Assembly (NCBI GenBank): GCA_036388855.1
Contig: DASVRA010000033.1
Coordinates: 1 to 64,000, forward strand
Direction: 5' to 3'
Length of the DNA: 64,000 nt
DNA from: DASVRA01 sp036388855
GTDB lineage: Bacteria > Pseudomonadota > Alphaproteobacteria > Caulobacterales > Caulobacteraceae
Position numbers and translations under genes: made by a program. Position 1 is the first letter of the stretch. Each line of letters opens with the position of its first letter. The notes beneath the pieces are model-generated. The model saw nothing but the letters and a program-made list of their open reading frames with translations, searched no databases and was not told where the DNA came from. Positions 32,356-41,275 of this stretch are shown in pieces.

Positions 32356-33767
32356 ACCTCGCCGTGGCGTCCTCGTCGCTGACCACCTCGCTGCACCGCT
32401 ATGGGCGCAGCACGGGGCTGTGGATCCTGCTGCTGATCGCGCCGGTTGGCGCGCGGTTCATGATCGCGGCCCGAGGCGACGATCATGCGCTGGTTTCGGT
32501 GAACGGCCAGGTGCCCTGGCTGACCTCCCAGACGCTCGGCATGGCTGTGGGTGTGGTCATCGCCACCCTGTTGATGCCGGCCGCGTTCATCTACCTGCGG
32601 GCCAACGTCAACAAGCGCCAGCCGTGGCAGGTGGAGGAGGTTTCGCCCGCCAGCCGCGCCGCCATGATGTTCGGCCGCTGGCTGGCCGACGTCGCCGTGC
32701 TGGCCGCCGTCCTGACCGCCACCAGCGCCGCCGCCTGCCTGCTCGCCCTGTTCATGCTGCCGCTGCGCGAGGTGAACCTCGCCCACGTGATCATCCCGAT
32801 CTGGGCCATCGCCGCGCCGCCGCTGGCGATGACCGCCTCCCTGCGCATCCTCTTCGACGCCCGCAGATGGACGCGCGGATGGCTGGGTGAGGTGCTGTTC
32901 TTCATCTTCTGGATGGCGTCGCTGGTCCTCATCGCCGCCGGCGACAAGTCGACCGGATTCGCCGCCAACATGCTCGACCTGCCCGGGTTCATGTCGCCCT
33001 TGAGCTATGCCCGCGGCGGACTCGACAATTTCACCATCGGCGGCGGCGAGATCACGCCGGGATCGCCGCCGATCGTTCTCGACATCATGAGCGGCGTGTT
33101 CGCGCCGGGCTATCTGGCCGCCCGCCTCACCTGGCTGGTCGTGACCGCGATGATCCCCTTGATCGCCGGGTTGATCTACGCCCCCCACGTGGCGGGCCGC
33201 GCCCGGCGTCCGGCGCGTTGGCTGAAAATGCTTCAGCCCGGCAAGGCGCCGCCGGCCGACCCAGCCGCGCCCCCAGCCCGGCCCGCATTCATCGCCTGGC
33301 TGGGCGTGTTGACCAGCGAAGCGCGCCTGATCGCTTCGGGCCGCCTGATGATGCTGGCCATGGGAGCCGTCGCCCTCGCCGGCGCCTTCGTCCCCTGGTC
33401 GGCCGTGGCCGCGCCCGCCGTCATGCTGCTGCTGGTGTTCGGCGCCACCGCCCACGCCGGCCGGAGCGAGCAGGCGGGCCTTCTCGCCCTGACCCGCACC
33501 GGCCTCGTCACGCCCATGGCGCGCCGCGCGGCCTTCGTCTGCGCCGGCGCCCTGTTGGCCGTGATCATGTCCGCCGGGGCCATCGCTCAGGCCTTGATCC
33601 GCGGCGAGCTGCGGCCTCTGGTCGAGGCGCCGCTCATGGGCGCCGCCACGGCGCTCGCCGCCATAGGGCTGGGCGCTGCCACCCGCTCGGCTACGGCTCC
33701 GCGCCTGGTGCTTCTGATCGCCTGGTACGGCTACCTCAATTGGGGCGGAGGGACGCCGCCGGGATAG
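32352..33767 (+). CDS. ABC exporter membrane subunit
   Basis: The GTG at 32352 overlaps the ATPase stop and gives 471 residues with about ten to twelve predicted membrane helices, grouped in two halves separated by an Arg/Pro-rich cytoplasmic loop (RARRPARWLKML, then PADPAAPPARP). This would suit an exporter permease that works with the preceding ATPase. No close family is recognised beyond a general ABC-2-like character. Confidence 0.7.
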   Translation: MNLAVASSSLTTSLHRYGRSTGLWILLLIAPVGARFMIAARGDDHALVSVNGQVPWLTSQTLGMAVGVVIATLLMPAAFIYLRANVNKRQPWQVEEVSPASRAAMMFGRWLADVAVLAAVLTATSAAACLLALFMLPLREVNLAHVIIPIWAIAAPPLAMTASLRILFDARRWTRGWLGEVLFFIFWMASLVLIAAGDKSTGFAANMLDLPGFMSPLSYARGGLDNFTIGGGEITPGSPPIVLDIMSGVFAPGYLAARLTWLVVTAMIPLIAGLIYAPHVAGRARRPARWLKMLQPGKAPPADPAAPPARPAFIAWLGVLTSEARLIASGRLMMLAMGAVALAGAFVPWSAVAAPAVMLLLVFGATAHAGRSEQAGLLALTRTGLVTPMARRAAFVCAGALLAVIMSAGAIAQALIRGELRPLVEAPLMGAATALAAIGLGAATRSATAPRLVLLIAWYGYLNWGGGTPPG

Positions 33768-33819
33768 GCCCCTTCACCGCCGCGCTTCCACGCCTTACAT
33801 CCCAGCCACTGATGTGTGT

Positions 33820-33851
33820 GGAGGCGGCCTTCGCCTCCGTCAGATGGAGGC
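33820..33851 (+). promoter_or_regulatory. hfq leader with two mutually exclusive hairpins
   Basis: Segment 1, GGAGGCG (33820-33826), pairs perfectly with segment 2, CGCCTCC (33832-33838), around a 5-base loop. Segment 2 can instead pair with segment 3, GGAGGC (33846-33851), around a 7-base loop. Segment 3 contains the hfq ribosome binding site. The first pairing frees the site and the second hides it. This is the geometry of a translational switch, perhaps autoregulation by Hfq; the function is inferred. Confidence 0.45.
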
Positions 33852-33861
33852 CGGACAGCCA

Positions 33862-34116
33862 ATGTCCCAAGACAAGAAGCAGAACCTGCAGGACACCTTC
33901 CTGAACGCGGTGCGAAAGACCAAAACGCCGCTGACCATCTATCTGGTGAACGGAGTCAAGCTCCAGGGCGTTGTCGGTTGGTTCGACAACTTCTGCGTCC
34001 TCCTGCGGCGCGACGGGATGAGCCAGCTGGTCTACAAACACGCCATCTCCACGATCATGCCCGCTCAGCCCGTTCAGCTCTACGAGCCCGGCGAAGCGGG
34101 CCAGGACGACGCTTGA
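33862..34116 (+). CDS. hfq: RNA chaperone Hfq
   Basis: The 84-residue protein starts at the ATG at 33862, with GGAGG at 33846-33850. It contains the Sm1 region (LNAVRKTKTPLTIYLVNGVKLQGVVGWFD, seen as shorter conserved pieces) and the Sm2 region ending YKHAISTIMP. The tail is short and acidic (EPGEAGQDDA), as in alphaproteobacterial Hfq. It forms hexamers that pair small RNAs with mRNAs, together with RNase E. hflX overlaps its stop. Confidence 0.97.
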   Translation: MSQDKKQNLQDTFLNAVRKTKTPLTIYLVNGVKLQGVVGWFDNFCVLLRRDGMSQLVYKHAISTIMPAQPVQLYEPGEAGQDDA

Positions 34117-35462
34117 CCGACCGTTCCGTGGACCGCACCCCGCCCATCGAGGCGGCGCTGGTCCTCCACCCCTCGCGCGCCGGCGCGCCGAACCTGCGCG
34201 ACCCGGACGCGCGGTTGGCGGAGGCGGTCGGCCTGGCCCAGGCGCTGGACCTGCAGGTGCGCGAGGCGCGGGTCGTGCCGCTTCGCGCCTCCACCCCGGC
34301 CACCCTGTTCGGCAAGGGCAAGGTGGAGGAGCTGGCGGCGGTCTGCCGGGCGCACGACGTTGGCGTGGCCGTGGTCGACGACCAGCTGACCCCGGTGCAG
34401 CAGCGCAACCTGGAGCGGGCCTGGGAGGTCAAGGTCGTCGACCGCACCGGCCTGATCCTGGAGATCTTCGCCCGCCGCGCCCGCACCCGCGAGGGGCGGC
34501 TGCAGGTGGAGCTGGCGCGGCTGGCCTATGAGCGCTCGCGCCTGGTGCGGACCTGGACCCACCTGGAGCGCCAGCGCGGCGGCCTGTCCAAGACCGGCGG
34601 CCCCGGCGAGACCCAGATCGAACTGGACCGGCGCCAGCTGGCCGACCGCATCGCGCGCTTGAAGAAGGAGCTGGAAGAGGTGCGGCGCACCCGCACCCTG
34701 CACCGCGAGGCGCGGCGGCGCACGCCGTTCCCAACCATCGCGCTGGTCGGCTATACCAACGCCGGCAAGTCAACGCTGTTCAACCGGCTGACCGAGAGCG
34801 CGGTCGAGGCGCGCGACATGCTGTTCGCCACGCTCGACCCGACGGTGCGGACGCTGAAGCTGCCGAACGGGCGGCCGGCGGCGATCTCCGACACGGTGGG
34901 GTTCATCTCCGATTTGCCGCACGAGCTGGTGGAGGCGTTCCGCGCCACCTTGGAGGAGGTGCAGGAGGCGGACGTGATCCTGCACGTGCGCGACATCTCG
35001 GGCACCGACACGGAAGCGCAGAAGGCCGACGTGGAGCAGGTGCTGGAGGAACTCGGCGCGGGGCCGGAGCAGCTGCGCGAGAGCGGCCAGGCGCTGATCG
35101 AGGTGTGGAACAAGATCGACCTGCTGCCGGCGGAGGAGCGCGAGCGGCTGCTGGCGCGCGAGCCGCGGCCCGAAGGGGTGAGCGGACCGGAGGCGGTGGC
35201 GGTTTCGGCGGCGACCGGCGAGGGCTGCGGCCGGCTGCTCGAACGGCTGGTCGAGGCGGTGGACCAGGGCCAGCCGGTGGAGGCGTTGCTCAGGCCCAGC
35301 GAAGGCGAGGCGCTGGCCTGGCTCTACCGCCACGGCCGGGTGACCGACCGGGCGGAGGAGGAGGGCGGCGCCACCCGCGTTGGCGTGCGGCTCGACCCGC
35401 ACGCGCTCGGCCGCTTCGAGCGGCTGTTCCCGGAAGCGCGGCTGCGGCCGGCCGCGGAGTAG
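34113..35462 (+). CDS. hflX: GTPase HflX
   Basis: Using the TTG at 34113, which overlaps the hfq stop as TTGA, gives 449 residues. The N-terminal HflX domain includes TLFGKGKVEEL and the glycine-rich LSKTGGPGETQIELDRR linker. The GTPase domain has G1 GYTNAGKST, G3 DTVGFISDLPHEL and G4 NKID. HflX rescues and splits stalled 70S ribosomes. hfq-hflX adjacency is a long-known arrangement in proteobacteria. A GTG at 34128 is an alternative start. Confidence 0.94.
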   Translation: MTDRSVDRTPPIEAALVLHPSRAGAPNLRDPDARLAEAVGLAQALDLQVREARVVPLRASTPATLFGKGKVEELAAVCRAHDVGVAVVDDQLTPVQQRNLERAWEVKVVDRTGLILEIFARRARTREGRLQVELARLAYERSRLVRTWTHLERQRGGLSKTGGPGETQIELDRRQLADRIARLKKELEEVRRTRTLHREARRRTPFPTIALVGYTNAGKSTLFNRLTESAVEARDMLFATLDPTVRTLKLPNGRPAAISDTVGFISDLPHELVEAFRATLEEVQEADVILHVRDISGTDTEAQKADVEQVLEELGAGPEQLRESGQALIEVWNKIDLLPAEERERLLAREPRPEGVSGPEAVAVSAATGEGCGRLLERLVEAVDQGQPVEALLRPSEGEALAWLYRHGRVTDRAEEEGGATRVGVRLDPHALGRFERLFPEARLRPAAE

Positions 35463-35486
35463 CGCCCGCTGAAAGGCGGATCGGAG

Positions 35487-36158
35487 CTATCGCTTCACCA
35501 GCACGCTGAGGCCGTCGCCGATGGTGGCCAGGGTCATGTCCACCCGGCGGTCGTCGTGGATCTTGCGGGCGAGCGCGCGCAGGGCCTCGGTGTCGGGGCT
35601 GGTGTTGCTCTCGTCGGCCACGTCGCCGCCCCAGAGCATGTTGTCGATCAGCATGACCCCGCCCGAGCGGAGCAGGCGCAGGCCGCACTCGTAGTAGGCG
35701 TCGTAGCCGGTCTTGTCGGCGTCGATGAACATCAGGTCGAAGCTCCCGGCGTCGCCTTCGGCCAGCAGGTGTTTCAGGGTGTCGAGGGCGGGGCCGAGGC
35801 GCAGCTGGACGATGTGGTCGACGCCCGCCTCCTTCCAGTAGCCGCGGGCCCTGGCGGTGTAGTCCTCGGAGGTGTCGCAGGCGACCAGGCAGGCGTCCTC
35901 GCCGTGCATAGCCTGCATCGCCAGCGCCACGGCGGTGGAGGAGTAGCCGGTGAACACGCCGACCTCGAGCGCGCGGCGGGCGTGAATGGCGAAGGCCAGC
36001 ACCTGCATGAAGGCGCCCTGCTCGGGGCTGATCTGCATCCGCGCGTTGGGCATGGCCGCGGTCTCCTCGCGGCAGCGGGCGAGCGCGCCGGTCTCGCGCG
36101 CGCCCCAGCGCTGGACGTAGGCGCGGACGGGGTCGGTGAGACCGAGGGAACGGGACAT
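35487..36158 (-). CDS. SAM-dependent O-methyltransferase, CCoAOMT-like
   Basis: The 223-residue protein follows the Methyltransf_3 family: SAM-binding LEVGVFTGYSS, FDLMFIDADKTGYDAYYE with metal Asp residues, and LIDNMLWGG. Relatives methylate catechol or phenolic hydroxyls using Mg2+. The substrate in this organism is unknown. It is convergent with hflX across 24 bases and follows zapE by 14 bases on the minus strand. Confidence 0.88.
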   Translation of the reverse strand: MSRSLGLTDPVRAYVQRWGARETGALARCREETAAMPNARMQISPEQGAFMQVLAFAIHARRALEVGVFTGYSSTAVALAMQAMHGEDACLVACDTSEDYTARARGYWKEAGVDHIVQLRLGPALDTLKHLLAEGDAGSFDLMFIDADKTGYDAYYECGLRLLRSGGVMLIDNMLWGGDVADESNTSPDTEALRALARKIHDDRRVDMTLATIGDGLSVLVKR

Positions 36159-36172
36159 GGCGCTCTCCTTCT

Positions 36173-37285
36173 CTAATCGCGGGCGCGGGCAAGATACTCC
36201 GATGAGCGCATTTCATGCAGCCGCGACGCCGTCCGCTCGAACTCGAAGGCGCCGGAGCCGGAGGGGTAGAGGGCGTTCGGTTCAGTCTCGGCCAGGATGA
36301 TCAGGGTGGCGGAGGCTTCGTAGAGAGTGTCGACCAGAGTGACGAAGCGCTTGGCCTCGTTGCGCTGCTCGGGGCCGAGGCGGGGGACGTCTTCGAGGAA
36401 GACGGTGTGGAAGGCGGCGGCGAGGGCGAGGTAGTCGCCGGGGCCGAGGGGCTGGGCGCAGAGGTCGGCGAAACTCGCGCGCAAGAGGCCGCCGGCGGCG
36501 CGGGGGAAGCGGAGCTTGCGGCCTTGCACCTCGATCGTGGCGCCGGTCTCTTCCGCGCCGTCGAGTTGGCTGCGCCAGAGGCGGTCGAAGGCGGCGCGGC
36601 ATTCGGGGGTGGCGGGGGAGAAGTAGACCCGCTCGCTCCTTAAACGGTCGAGGCGGTAGTCGCGGGGGCCGGCGAGGCGGACGACTTCCAGGCGGTCCTT
36701 CAGCAGACCGATGAAGGGGAGGAACAGCTGGCGGTTCAGGCCGTCCTTGTAGAGATCGTCGGGCGGGCGGTTGGAAGTGGCGACCACGGTGACGCCCTGG
36801 GCGAACAGGGCCTCGAACAAGCGGCCCAGGATCATGGCGTCGGCGATGTCGGCGACCTGGAATTCGTCGAAGCAGAGCAGGCGGGCGCGGCCGGCGGTCA
36901 GCTCAGCGACGGGCGGGATCGGGTCGTCGCCCTTGGTGCGGCCGAACCTGGCCTTGCGGGCGCAGGCGTCGCCGGTGCGCCAGGCGTGGATCAGCGCGTG
37001 GACCTCGGCCATGAAGGCGTGAAAGTGGACGCGCAGCTTGCGCTCGACCGGGGCGCAATCGAAGAACAGGTCCATGAGCATGGACTTGCCGCGCCCGACC
37101 GGACCCCAGAGGTAGACGCCGCGGAGCGCCTTTGGGCGCTTGAAGACGCTGAAGAGGGAAGACTCGCCAGCCCCGTTCAGCTCCGCCTCCAGTCGCGCCA
37201 AGACCTCCAAGGCCGCATCCTGCGCCGGGTCGGGCTGCAGTTCGCCCGAGGCGACGCGGCGGCGGTAGGCGGCGCGGAGCGACAT
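36173..37285 (-). CDS. zapE: cell division ATPase ZapE (AFG1-like)
   Basis: The 370-residue AFG1 family ATPase has Walker A WGPVGRGKSML near 61-70 and Walker B LLCFDEFQVADIADAMIL. The AFG1-type block VHFHAFMAEVH comes just before Lys/Arg-rich helices. In E. coli ZapE destabilises Z rings under stress; mitochondrial AFG1 acts in quality control. No malate dehydrogenase gene lies beside it. Confidence 0.9.
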   Translation of the reverse strand: MSLRAAYRRRVASGELQPDPAQDAALEVLARLEAELNGAGESSLFSVFKRPKALRGVYLWGPVGRGKSMLMDLFFDCAPVERKLRVHFHAFMAEVHALIHAWRTGDACARKARFGRTKGDDPIPPVAELTAGRARLLCFDEFQVADIADAMILGRLFEALFAQGVTVVATSNRPPDDLYKDGLNRQLFLPFIGLLKDRLEVVRLAGPRDYRLDRLRSERVYFSPATPECRAAFDRLWRSQLDGAEETGATIEVQGRKLRFPRAAGGLLRASFADLCAQPLGPGDYLALAAAFHTVFLEDVPRLGPEQRNEAKRFVTLVDTLYEASATLIILAETEPNALYPSGSGAFEFERTASRLHEMRSSEYLARARD

Positions 37286-37323
37286 GGAGCGCGGTTAGCC
37301 CGCCGGGGCGGCTGGCGAAAGGT

Positions 37324-37968
37324 TCAGGCGCCGAGGTCCTTGCGCACGAAGCGGTAGGTGCGCGGGTCCTCGCAGGCGCAGGCCTTCATCTCGCCCTTGG
37401 GCGACCACCAGATCACGGTCGGATAGCGCAGCTCCTCGCCGCCCACGCCGTTGGCGCGCAGCAGTTCGGCGAGCTTGGCCGAGAAGGCGCGGCTCTGCTC
37501 CACCACGGCGTTACGCGCCGCGTCGCCGTCGGCGGGCGGGATGCCTTGGGCCGTCCAATCGCCGGCAGGCGTGGTCATCCACCGCTGCAGCAGGTCCCAA
37601 CTGCGGTTGAACCACAGCTCCGCCACCGTCGAGCGCTCCTCGAGCGTGGAGCGCGCCTTGCCGTCCTTGTCGGCGCGCGCGACCATGACCACACGCGTTT
37701 CGACGCCGGCCTTCTGGAGCCGGGGGAACTCGTCATTCCAATACCGGGCGCAGTCCGGGCAGGAGCGGAAGCAGACGATATACGCCTTGGCCTTGCCGGC
37801 GCCCGGCGAAACCCAGCCGGCTTTCTCGAGCAGGGCGGTGATCTCGGCGTTGTGACGGGTGATCACCTTCGGCCTCCACCGCCCCTCGAACCACCACCAG
37901 CCGTAGGCGACCCCGCCAGCCAGGACCACGACCAGGATCAAAGCCGCCCAAAGCTTGAACTTGGTCAT
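37324..37968 (-). CDS. membrane-anchored thioredoxin-fold protein with CPDC motif
   Basis: The 214-residue protein has one N-terminal helix (residues 6-26, ending in Trp-rich GWWWFEG). A thioredoxin-like domain facing the periplasm carries YIVCFRSCPDCARYW, with CPDC at 70-73. A second cysteine pair (KACACED) lies close to the C-terminus. It may be a disulfide reductase or oxidase, though the helical central part is atypical. It lies between mmsA and zapE on the minus strand. I do not recognise a specific family. Confidence 0.6.
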   Translation of the reverse strand: MTKFKLWAALILVVVLAGGVAYGWWWFEGRWRPKVITRHNAEITALLEKAGWVSPGAGKAKAYIVCFRSCPDCARYWNDEFPRLQKAGVETRVVMVARADKDGKARSTLEERSTVAELWFNRSWDLLQRWMTTPAGDWTAQGIPPADGDAARNAVVEQSRAFSAKLAELLRANGVGGEELRYPTVIWWSPKGEMKACACEDPRTYRFVRKDLGA

Positions 37969-37981
37969 GGCGGCGCCCGGC

Positions 37982-39490
37982 TCAGCGCATGGTCGGGATG
38001 ATGAAGGCGCTGTCGCCGTGGTCGCCTTCGAGCGCGGTGTCGGGCCAGCGGGCGGTGACGGTCTTGATCTTGGTCCAGAACTTCACGCCCTCCATGCCGT
38101 GCTGGTTGGTGTCGCCGAAGCCCGAACGCTTCCAGCCGCCGAAGGTGTGATAGGCCACCGGCACCGGGATCGGCACGTTGATCCCGACCATGCCGACGTT
38201 CACCCGCGCGGCGAAGTCGCGCGCGGCGCGGCCGTTGGAGGTGAAGATCGCCACGCCGTTGCCGTACTGGTGCTTGGAGGGGAGCGAAACGGCTTCCTCG
38301 AAGCTCTCGGCGCGGACCATCTGCAGCACGGGGCCGAAGATCTCCTCCTGATAGGAGCGCATGTCGGGGCGGACGCGGTCCAGGAGCGTCGGGCCGAGGA
38401 AGTAGCCGTTCTCGTAGCCCTGGAGCGAGAAGTCGCGGCCATCGACGACGAGTTCGGAGCCTTCGTCGACGCCCATCTGGATGTAGTCGCGGATGCGCTG
38501 CTTGTGCGCCGCGCTAACCACCGGGCCGTACTGAGCGTCGGGGTCGGTGGAGATGCCGACCTTCAGGCCGGCGATGGCGTCGACCATGCGCTCGCGCAGT
38601 TCGCCCGCGGTCTTCTCGCCCACCGGCACCACCACCGGCAGCGCCATGCAGCGCTCGCCGGCCGAGCCGAAAGCGGCGCCGGCCAGGTCCTTGACGGTCT
38701 GGTCAAGGTCCGCGTCGGGGAGGACAATCCCGTGGTTCTTGGCGCCGCCGAAGGCTTGGACGCGCTTCCCGTTCTGGGCGCCGGTCGCATAGATGTAGTG
38801 GGCGATGTCGGAGGAGCCGACGAAGCTCACCGCCTGCACCAGCGGGTGGGTCAGGATGGCGTCCACCGCCGCCTTGTCGCCGTGCACCACGTTGAGCACG
38901 CCCGAGGGGGCGCCGGCCTCCATCATCAGCTCGGCCAGGCGCACGGGCACCGAGGGGTCGCGCTCGGACGGCTTGAGGATGAAGGTGTTGCCGCAGGCGA
39001 TCGCGACCGCGAACATCCACATCGGGATCATGGCGGGGAAGTTGAACGGGGTGATCCCGGCCACCACGCCGAGCGGCTGGCGCATGGAGAAGACGTCGAT
39101 GCCCGGACCGGCGCCTTCGGTGTATTCGCCCTTGAGCGCATGAGGGATGCCGCAGGCGAACTCGACCACCTCAAGGCCCCGTTGGATGTCGCCCCTGGAG
39201 TCGGCGATTACCTTGCCGTGCTCGGAGGAGAGCAGCTCGGCCAGCTCGTCCATGTTGGCTTCGACTAGGCGCTTGAATTCGAACATCACCCGCGCGCGGC
39301 GTTGGGGATTGACCAGCCCCCAGTGCTGCTGGGTGCGCGCGGCCGCCTGGACGGCCTGGTCCAGCTCTTCGGGCGTGGCCAACTGCACCCGCGCCTGCAC
39401 CTCGCCGGTGTTGGGGTTGAAGATGTCGCTGAACCGGCCCGAGCGGCCCTGCACGGCCTTGCCATCAATGAAGTGGTCGACGTCACGCAC
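37982..39490 (-). CDS. mmsA: methylmalonate-semialdehyde dehydrogenase (CoA-acylating)
   Basis: The 502-residue aldehyde dehydrogenase has the MmsA-type NAD-binding stretch ITPFNFPAMIPMWMF, ILKPSERDP and the catalytic Cys segment GSAGERCMALPV. The C-terminal GWKRSGFGDTNQHG and KFWTKIKTVT are diagnostic for MmsA. It converts methylmalonate semialdehyde to propionyl-CoA (valine, thymine or myo-inositol catabolism). The start is GTG at 39490 with GGAG about eleven bases upstream. No other valine-degradation gene is adjacent. Confidence 0.93.
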   Translation of the reverse strand: MRDVDHFIDGKAVQGRSGRFSDIFNPNTGEVQARVQLATPEELDQAVQAAARTQQHWGLVNPQRRARVMFEFKRLVEANMDELAELLSSEHGKVIADSRGDIQRGLEVVEFACGIPHALKGEYTEGAGPGIDVFSMRQPLGVVAGITPFNFPAMIPMWMFAVAIACGNTFILKPSERDPSVPVRLAELMMEAGAPSGVLNVVHGDKAAVDAILTHPLVQAVSFVGSSDIAHYIYATGAQNGKRVQAFGGAKNHGIVLPDADLDQTVKDLAGAAFGSAGERCMALPVVVPVGEKTAGELRERMVDAIAGLKVGISTDPDAQYGPVVSAAHKQRIRDYIQMGVDEGSELVVDGRDFSLQGYENGYFLGPTLLDRVRPDMRSYQEEIFGPVLQMVRAESFEEAVSLPSKHQYGNGVAIFTSNGRAARDFAARVNVGMVGINVPIPVPVAYHTFGGWKRSGFGDTNQHGMEGVKFWTKIKTVTARWPDTALEGDHGDSAFIIPTMR

Positions 39491-39604
39491 GCGGCGGCTC
39501 CGTAAGCTGATCGTGGGCGGCTTTTAGCGGGTCGCCCGAGCGGGCGCGAGTCGCGCGCCGAAAGGAATTCCCATCACACGCGACCGCAGCTACAGGATGC
39601 CGCC

Positions 39605-39973
39605 ATGCTGAACCTTTTCCTTGCCGCCGCCCTGGCCGTTCAGGCCCCGGGGCAACAAATCTCGCCCAAGGATCGGCAGGATCTGGATTGTCTGAAGGCA
39701 ACTATTGGATTTGTCGGAGTTGGCGTACAGGACGACGACAAGACCGGACTGAGATTACAAGAAAATGCTGTGCACGTTACCATGGCCCTGATGTTTTTCT
39801 TGGGCCGACTGTCTGGCCGTTCGGACAGAGACGACTGGTTCGAAATTGCGCTATTGGAGATGAAGGCCAACCCCCCAGAGAAAGCCTGGATAGATAAGCA
39901 ACTGCCGGTCTGTAGAGCGATTGCCGAAGGGGCCGGCGGCATGTCGCCCCGAGCCCCGAAACCGTCACGCTGA
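39605..39973 (+). CDS. small secreted hypothetical protein
   Basis: The 122-residue product begins with a probable signal peptide (MLNLFLAAALAVQA). The rest is mainly helical, with two cysteines (DLDCLKATIGF and PVCRAIAEG). The start ATG has AGGA just upstream. GC is lower than in the neighbours (50% in the block 39721-39780), hinting at foreign origin. The acyltransferase gene begins two bases after its stop. No family is recognised. Confidence 0.55.
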   Translation: MLNLFLAAALAVQAPGQQISPKDRQDLDCLKATIGFVGVGVQDDDKTGLRLQENAVHVTMALMFFLGRLSGRSDRDDWFEIALLEMKANPPEKAWIDKQLPVCRAIAEGAGGMSPRAPKPSR

Positions 39974-39975
39974 TC

Positions 39976-40818
39976 ATGGCGCCCGCCGCGCGACATCAGC
40001 ACATCGTCGACGAATTGATTGCGGAGCGGGCGCCGCGGCTGTCGTCGTCGTGGGCCTGGCCGGTGGCGCGGCCGGTGGTCTACAAGCTGCTGAACTACCG
40101 CCAGGCGCGCAAGGTCGCCGACGACATCGCCCACATGAGCGGGGCGGAGGCGCTGGCCTACGCCTCCGACATGCTGCGCATCCGCATCGAGACGCGCGGC
40201 TTGGAGCACCTGCCGCGGCGGGGCCGGGTGGTGATCATCATCAACCACCCGACCGGCATGGTCGACGGGCTGGCGGTCCACGACGCGGTCAAGCCGATCC
40301 GGCCGGACTTCATCTTCTTCGCCAACGCCGACGCGCTCAGGGTCTGCCCCCGCTTTGGCGAGGTGTTCATTCCGGTGGAGTGGGTGGAAGAGAAGCGCAC
40401 CCGCGAGAAGGCGCGCCAGGTGCTGGAGGCGGCCAAGGCGGCGCTCGAGGCCGAGCGGCCGCTGATGATCTCGCCGGCCGGGCGGATCGCGCGCTACCGC
40501 GAGGACGGCTTCTGCATCGACCCGCCGTGGGCGACCAGCGCGGTGTCGATCGCGCGCAAGTACAAGGCGCCGATCCTGCCGATGCACATCGACGGGCCGC
40601 CCTCGACCCTGTTCCGCCTGGGCCACCGGGTGTCGCAGGAGCTGCGCGACATCACCCTGTTCCACGAGCTGTTGAACAAGAAGGGCGGCAAGTTCACGCT
40701 GACCGCCGGGCCGCTGATCCCGCACGAGGCGATCGGCGAGGTCGGCGCCTTCACCGAGCGGCTGAAGCGCTACATCGAGCGGGAGCTGCCGGTGGAGCCG
40801 GACAAGGCTTTCGCATAG
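39976..40818 (+). CDS. 1-acyl-glycerol-phosphate acyltransferase-like protein (PlsC family)
   Basis: The 280-residue protein has the glycerolipid acyltransferase block 1 pattern H-x4-5-D as INHPTGMVDG, and an analogue of block 3 as ISPAGRIARY. It lacks an obvious signal peptide and the N-terminal helix pattern of canonical PlsC, so it may act on another lipid. It precedes tsaE by seven bases and starts a run of overlapping genes. Confidence 0.75.
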   Translation: MAPAARHQHIVDELIAERAPRLSSSWAWPVARPVVYKLLNYRQARKVADDIAHMSGAEALAYASDMLRIRIETRGLEHLPRRGRVVIIINHPTGMVDGLAVHDAVKPIRPDFIFFANADALRVCPRFGEVFIPVEWVEEKRTREKARQVLEAAKAALEAERPLMISPAGRIARYREDGFCIDPPWATSAVSIARKYKAPILPMHIDGPPSTLFRLGHRVSQELRDITLFHELLNKKGGKFTLTAGPLIPHEAIGEVGAFTERLKRYIERELPVEPDKAFA

Positions 40819-40825
40819 CCGCGCC

Positions 40826-41275
40826 GTGCCGATCGAACTCGCAACCGCACAAACCACTGCACAATTGGGCGCCGCTGTCGCCGCCGTGCTGCGCGCGGGC
40901 GATGCGGTGTGCCTGTGGGGGCCGCTCGGCGCGGGCAAGACGACCCTGGCCCGAGGGCTGGTGCGGGCGTTGACCTCGCCCGAGGAAGACGTGCCGAGCC
41001 CCACCTTCACGCTGGTGCAGAGCTACGAGGGGCGCGGCTTTCCCGTGGCGCATTTCGACCTCTATCGGCTGGAGCGGGCGGCGGAGGCCGACGAGCTGGG
41101 GCTGGACGAGGCGCTGGAGGAAGGGGCGGCGGTGATCGAATGGCCGGAGCGGCTGGAGGGTCGCCTTCCCCCCGACAGACTCGATATAGAGATCGGTTTC
41201 CACGGCGAGGGACGCCTCGCCGTGCTCACAACCCATGGCGCCTGGAAAGACCGACCGCTTGAGTTCCCCCCGTGA
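40826..41275 (+). CDS. tsaE: tRNA threonylcarbamoyladenosine biosynthesis ATPase TsaE
   Basis: The 149-residue P-loop protein has WGPLGAGKTTLARGL, the PSPTFTLVQSYEG block and HFDLYRLE, then VIEWPERLEG. TsaE works with TsaB and TsaD in t6A modification of ANN-decoding tRNAs. It starts at GTG 40826. Its 3' end overlaps amgK by 41 bases, so the two are tightly coupled. Confidence 0.93.
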   Translation: MPIELATAQTTAQLGAAVAAVLRAGDAVCLWGPLGAGKTTLARGLVRALTSPEEDVPSPTFTLVQSYEGRGFPVAHFDLYRLERAAEADELGLDEALEEGAAVIEWPERLEGRLPPDRLDIEIGFHGEGRLAVLTTHGAWKDRPLEFPP

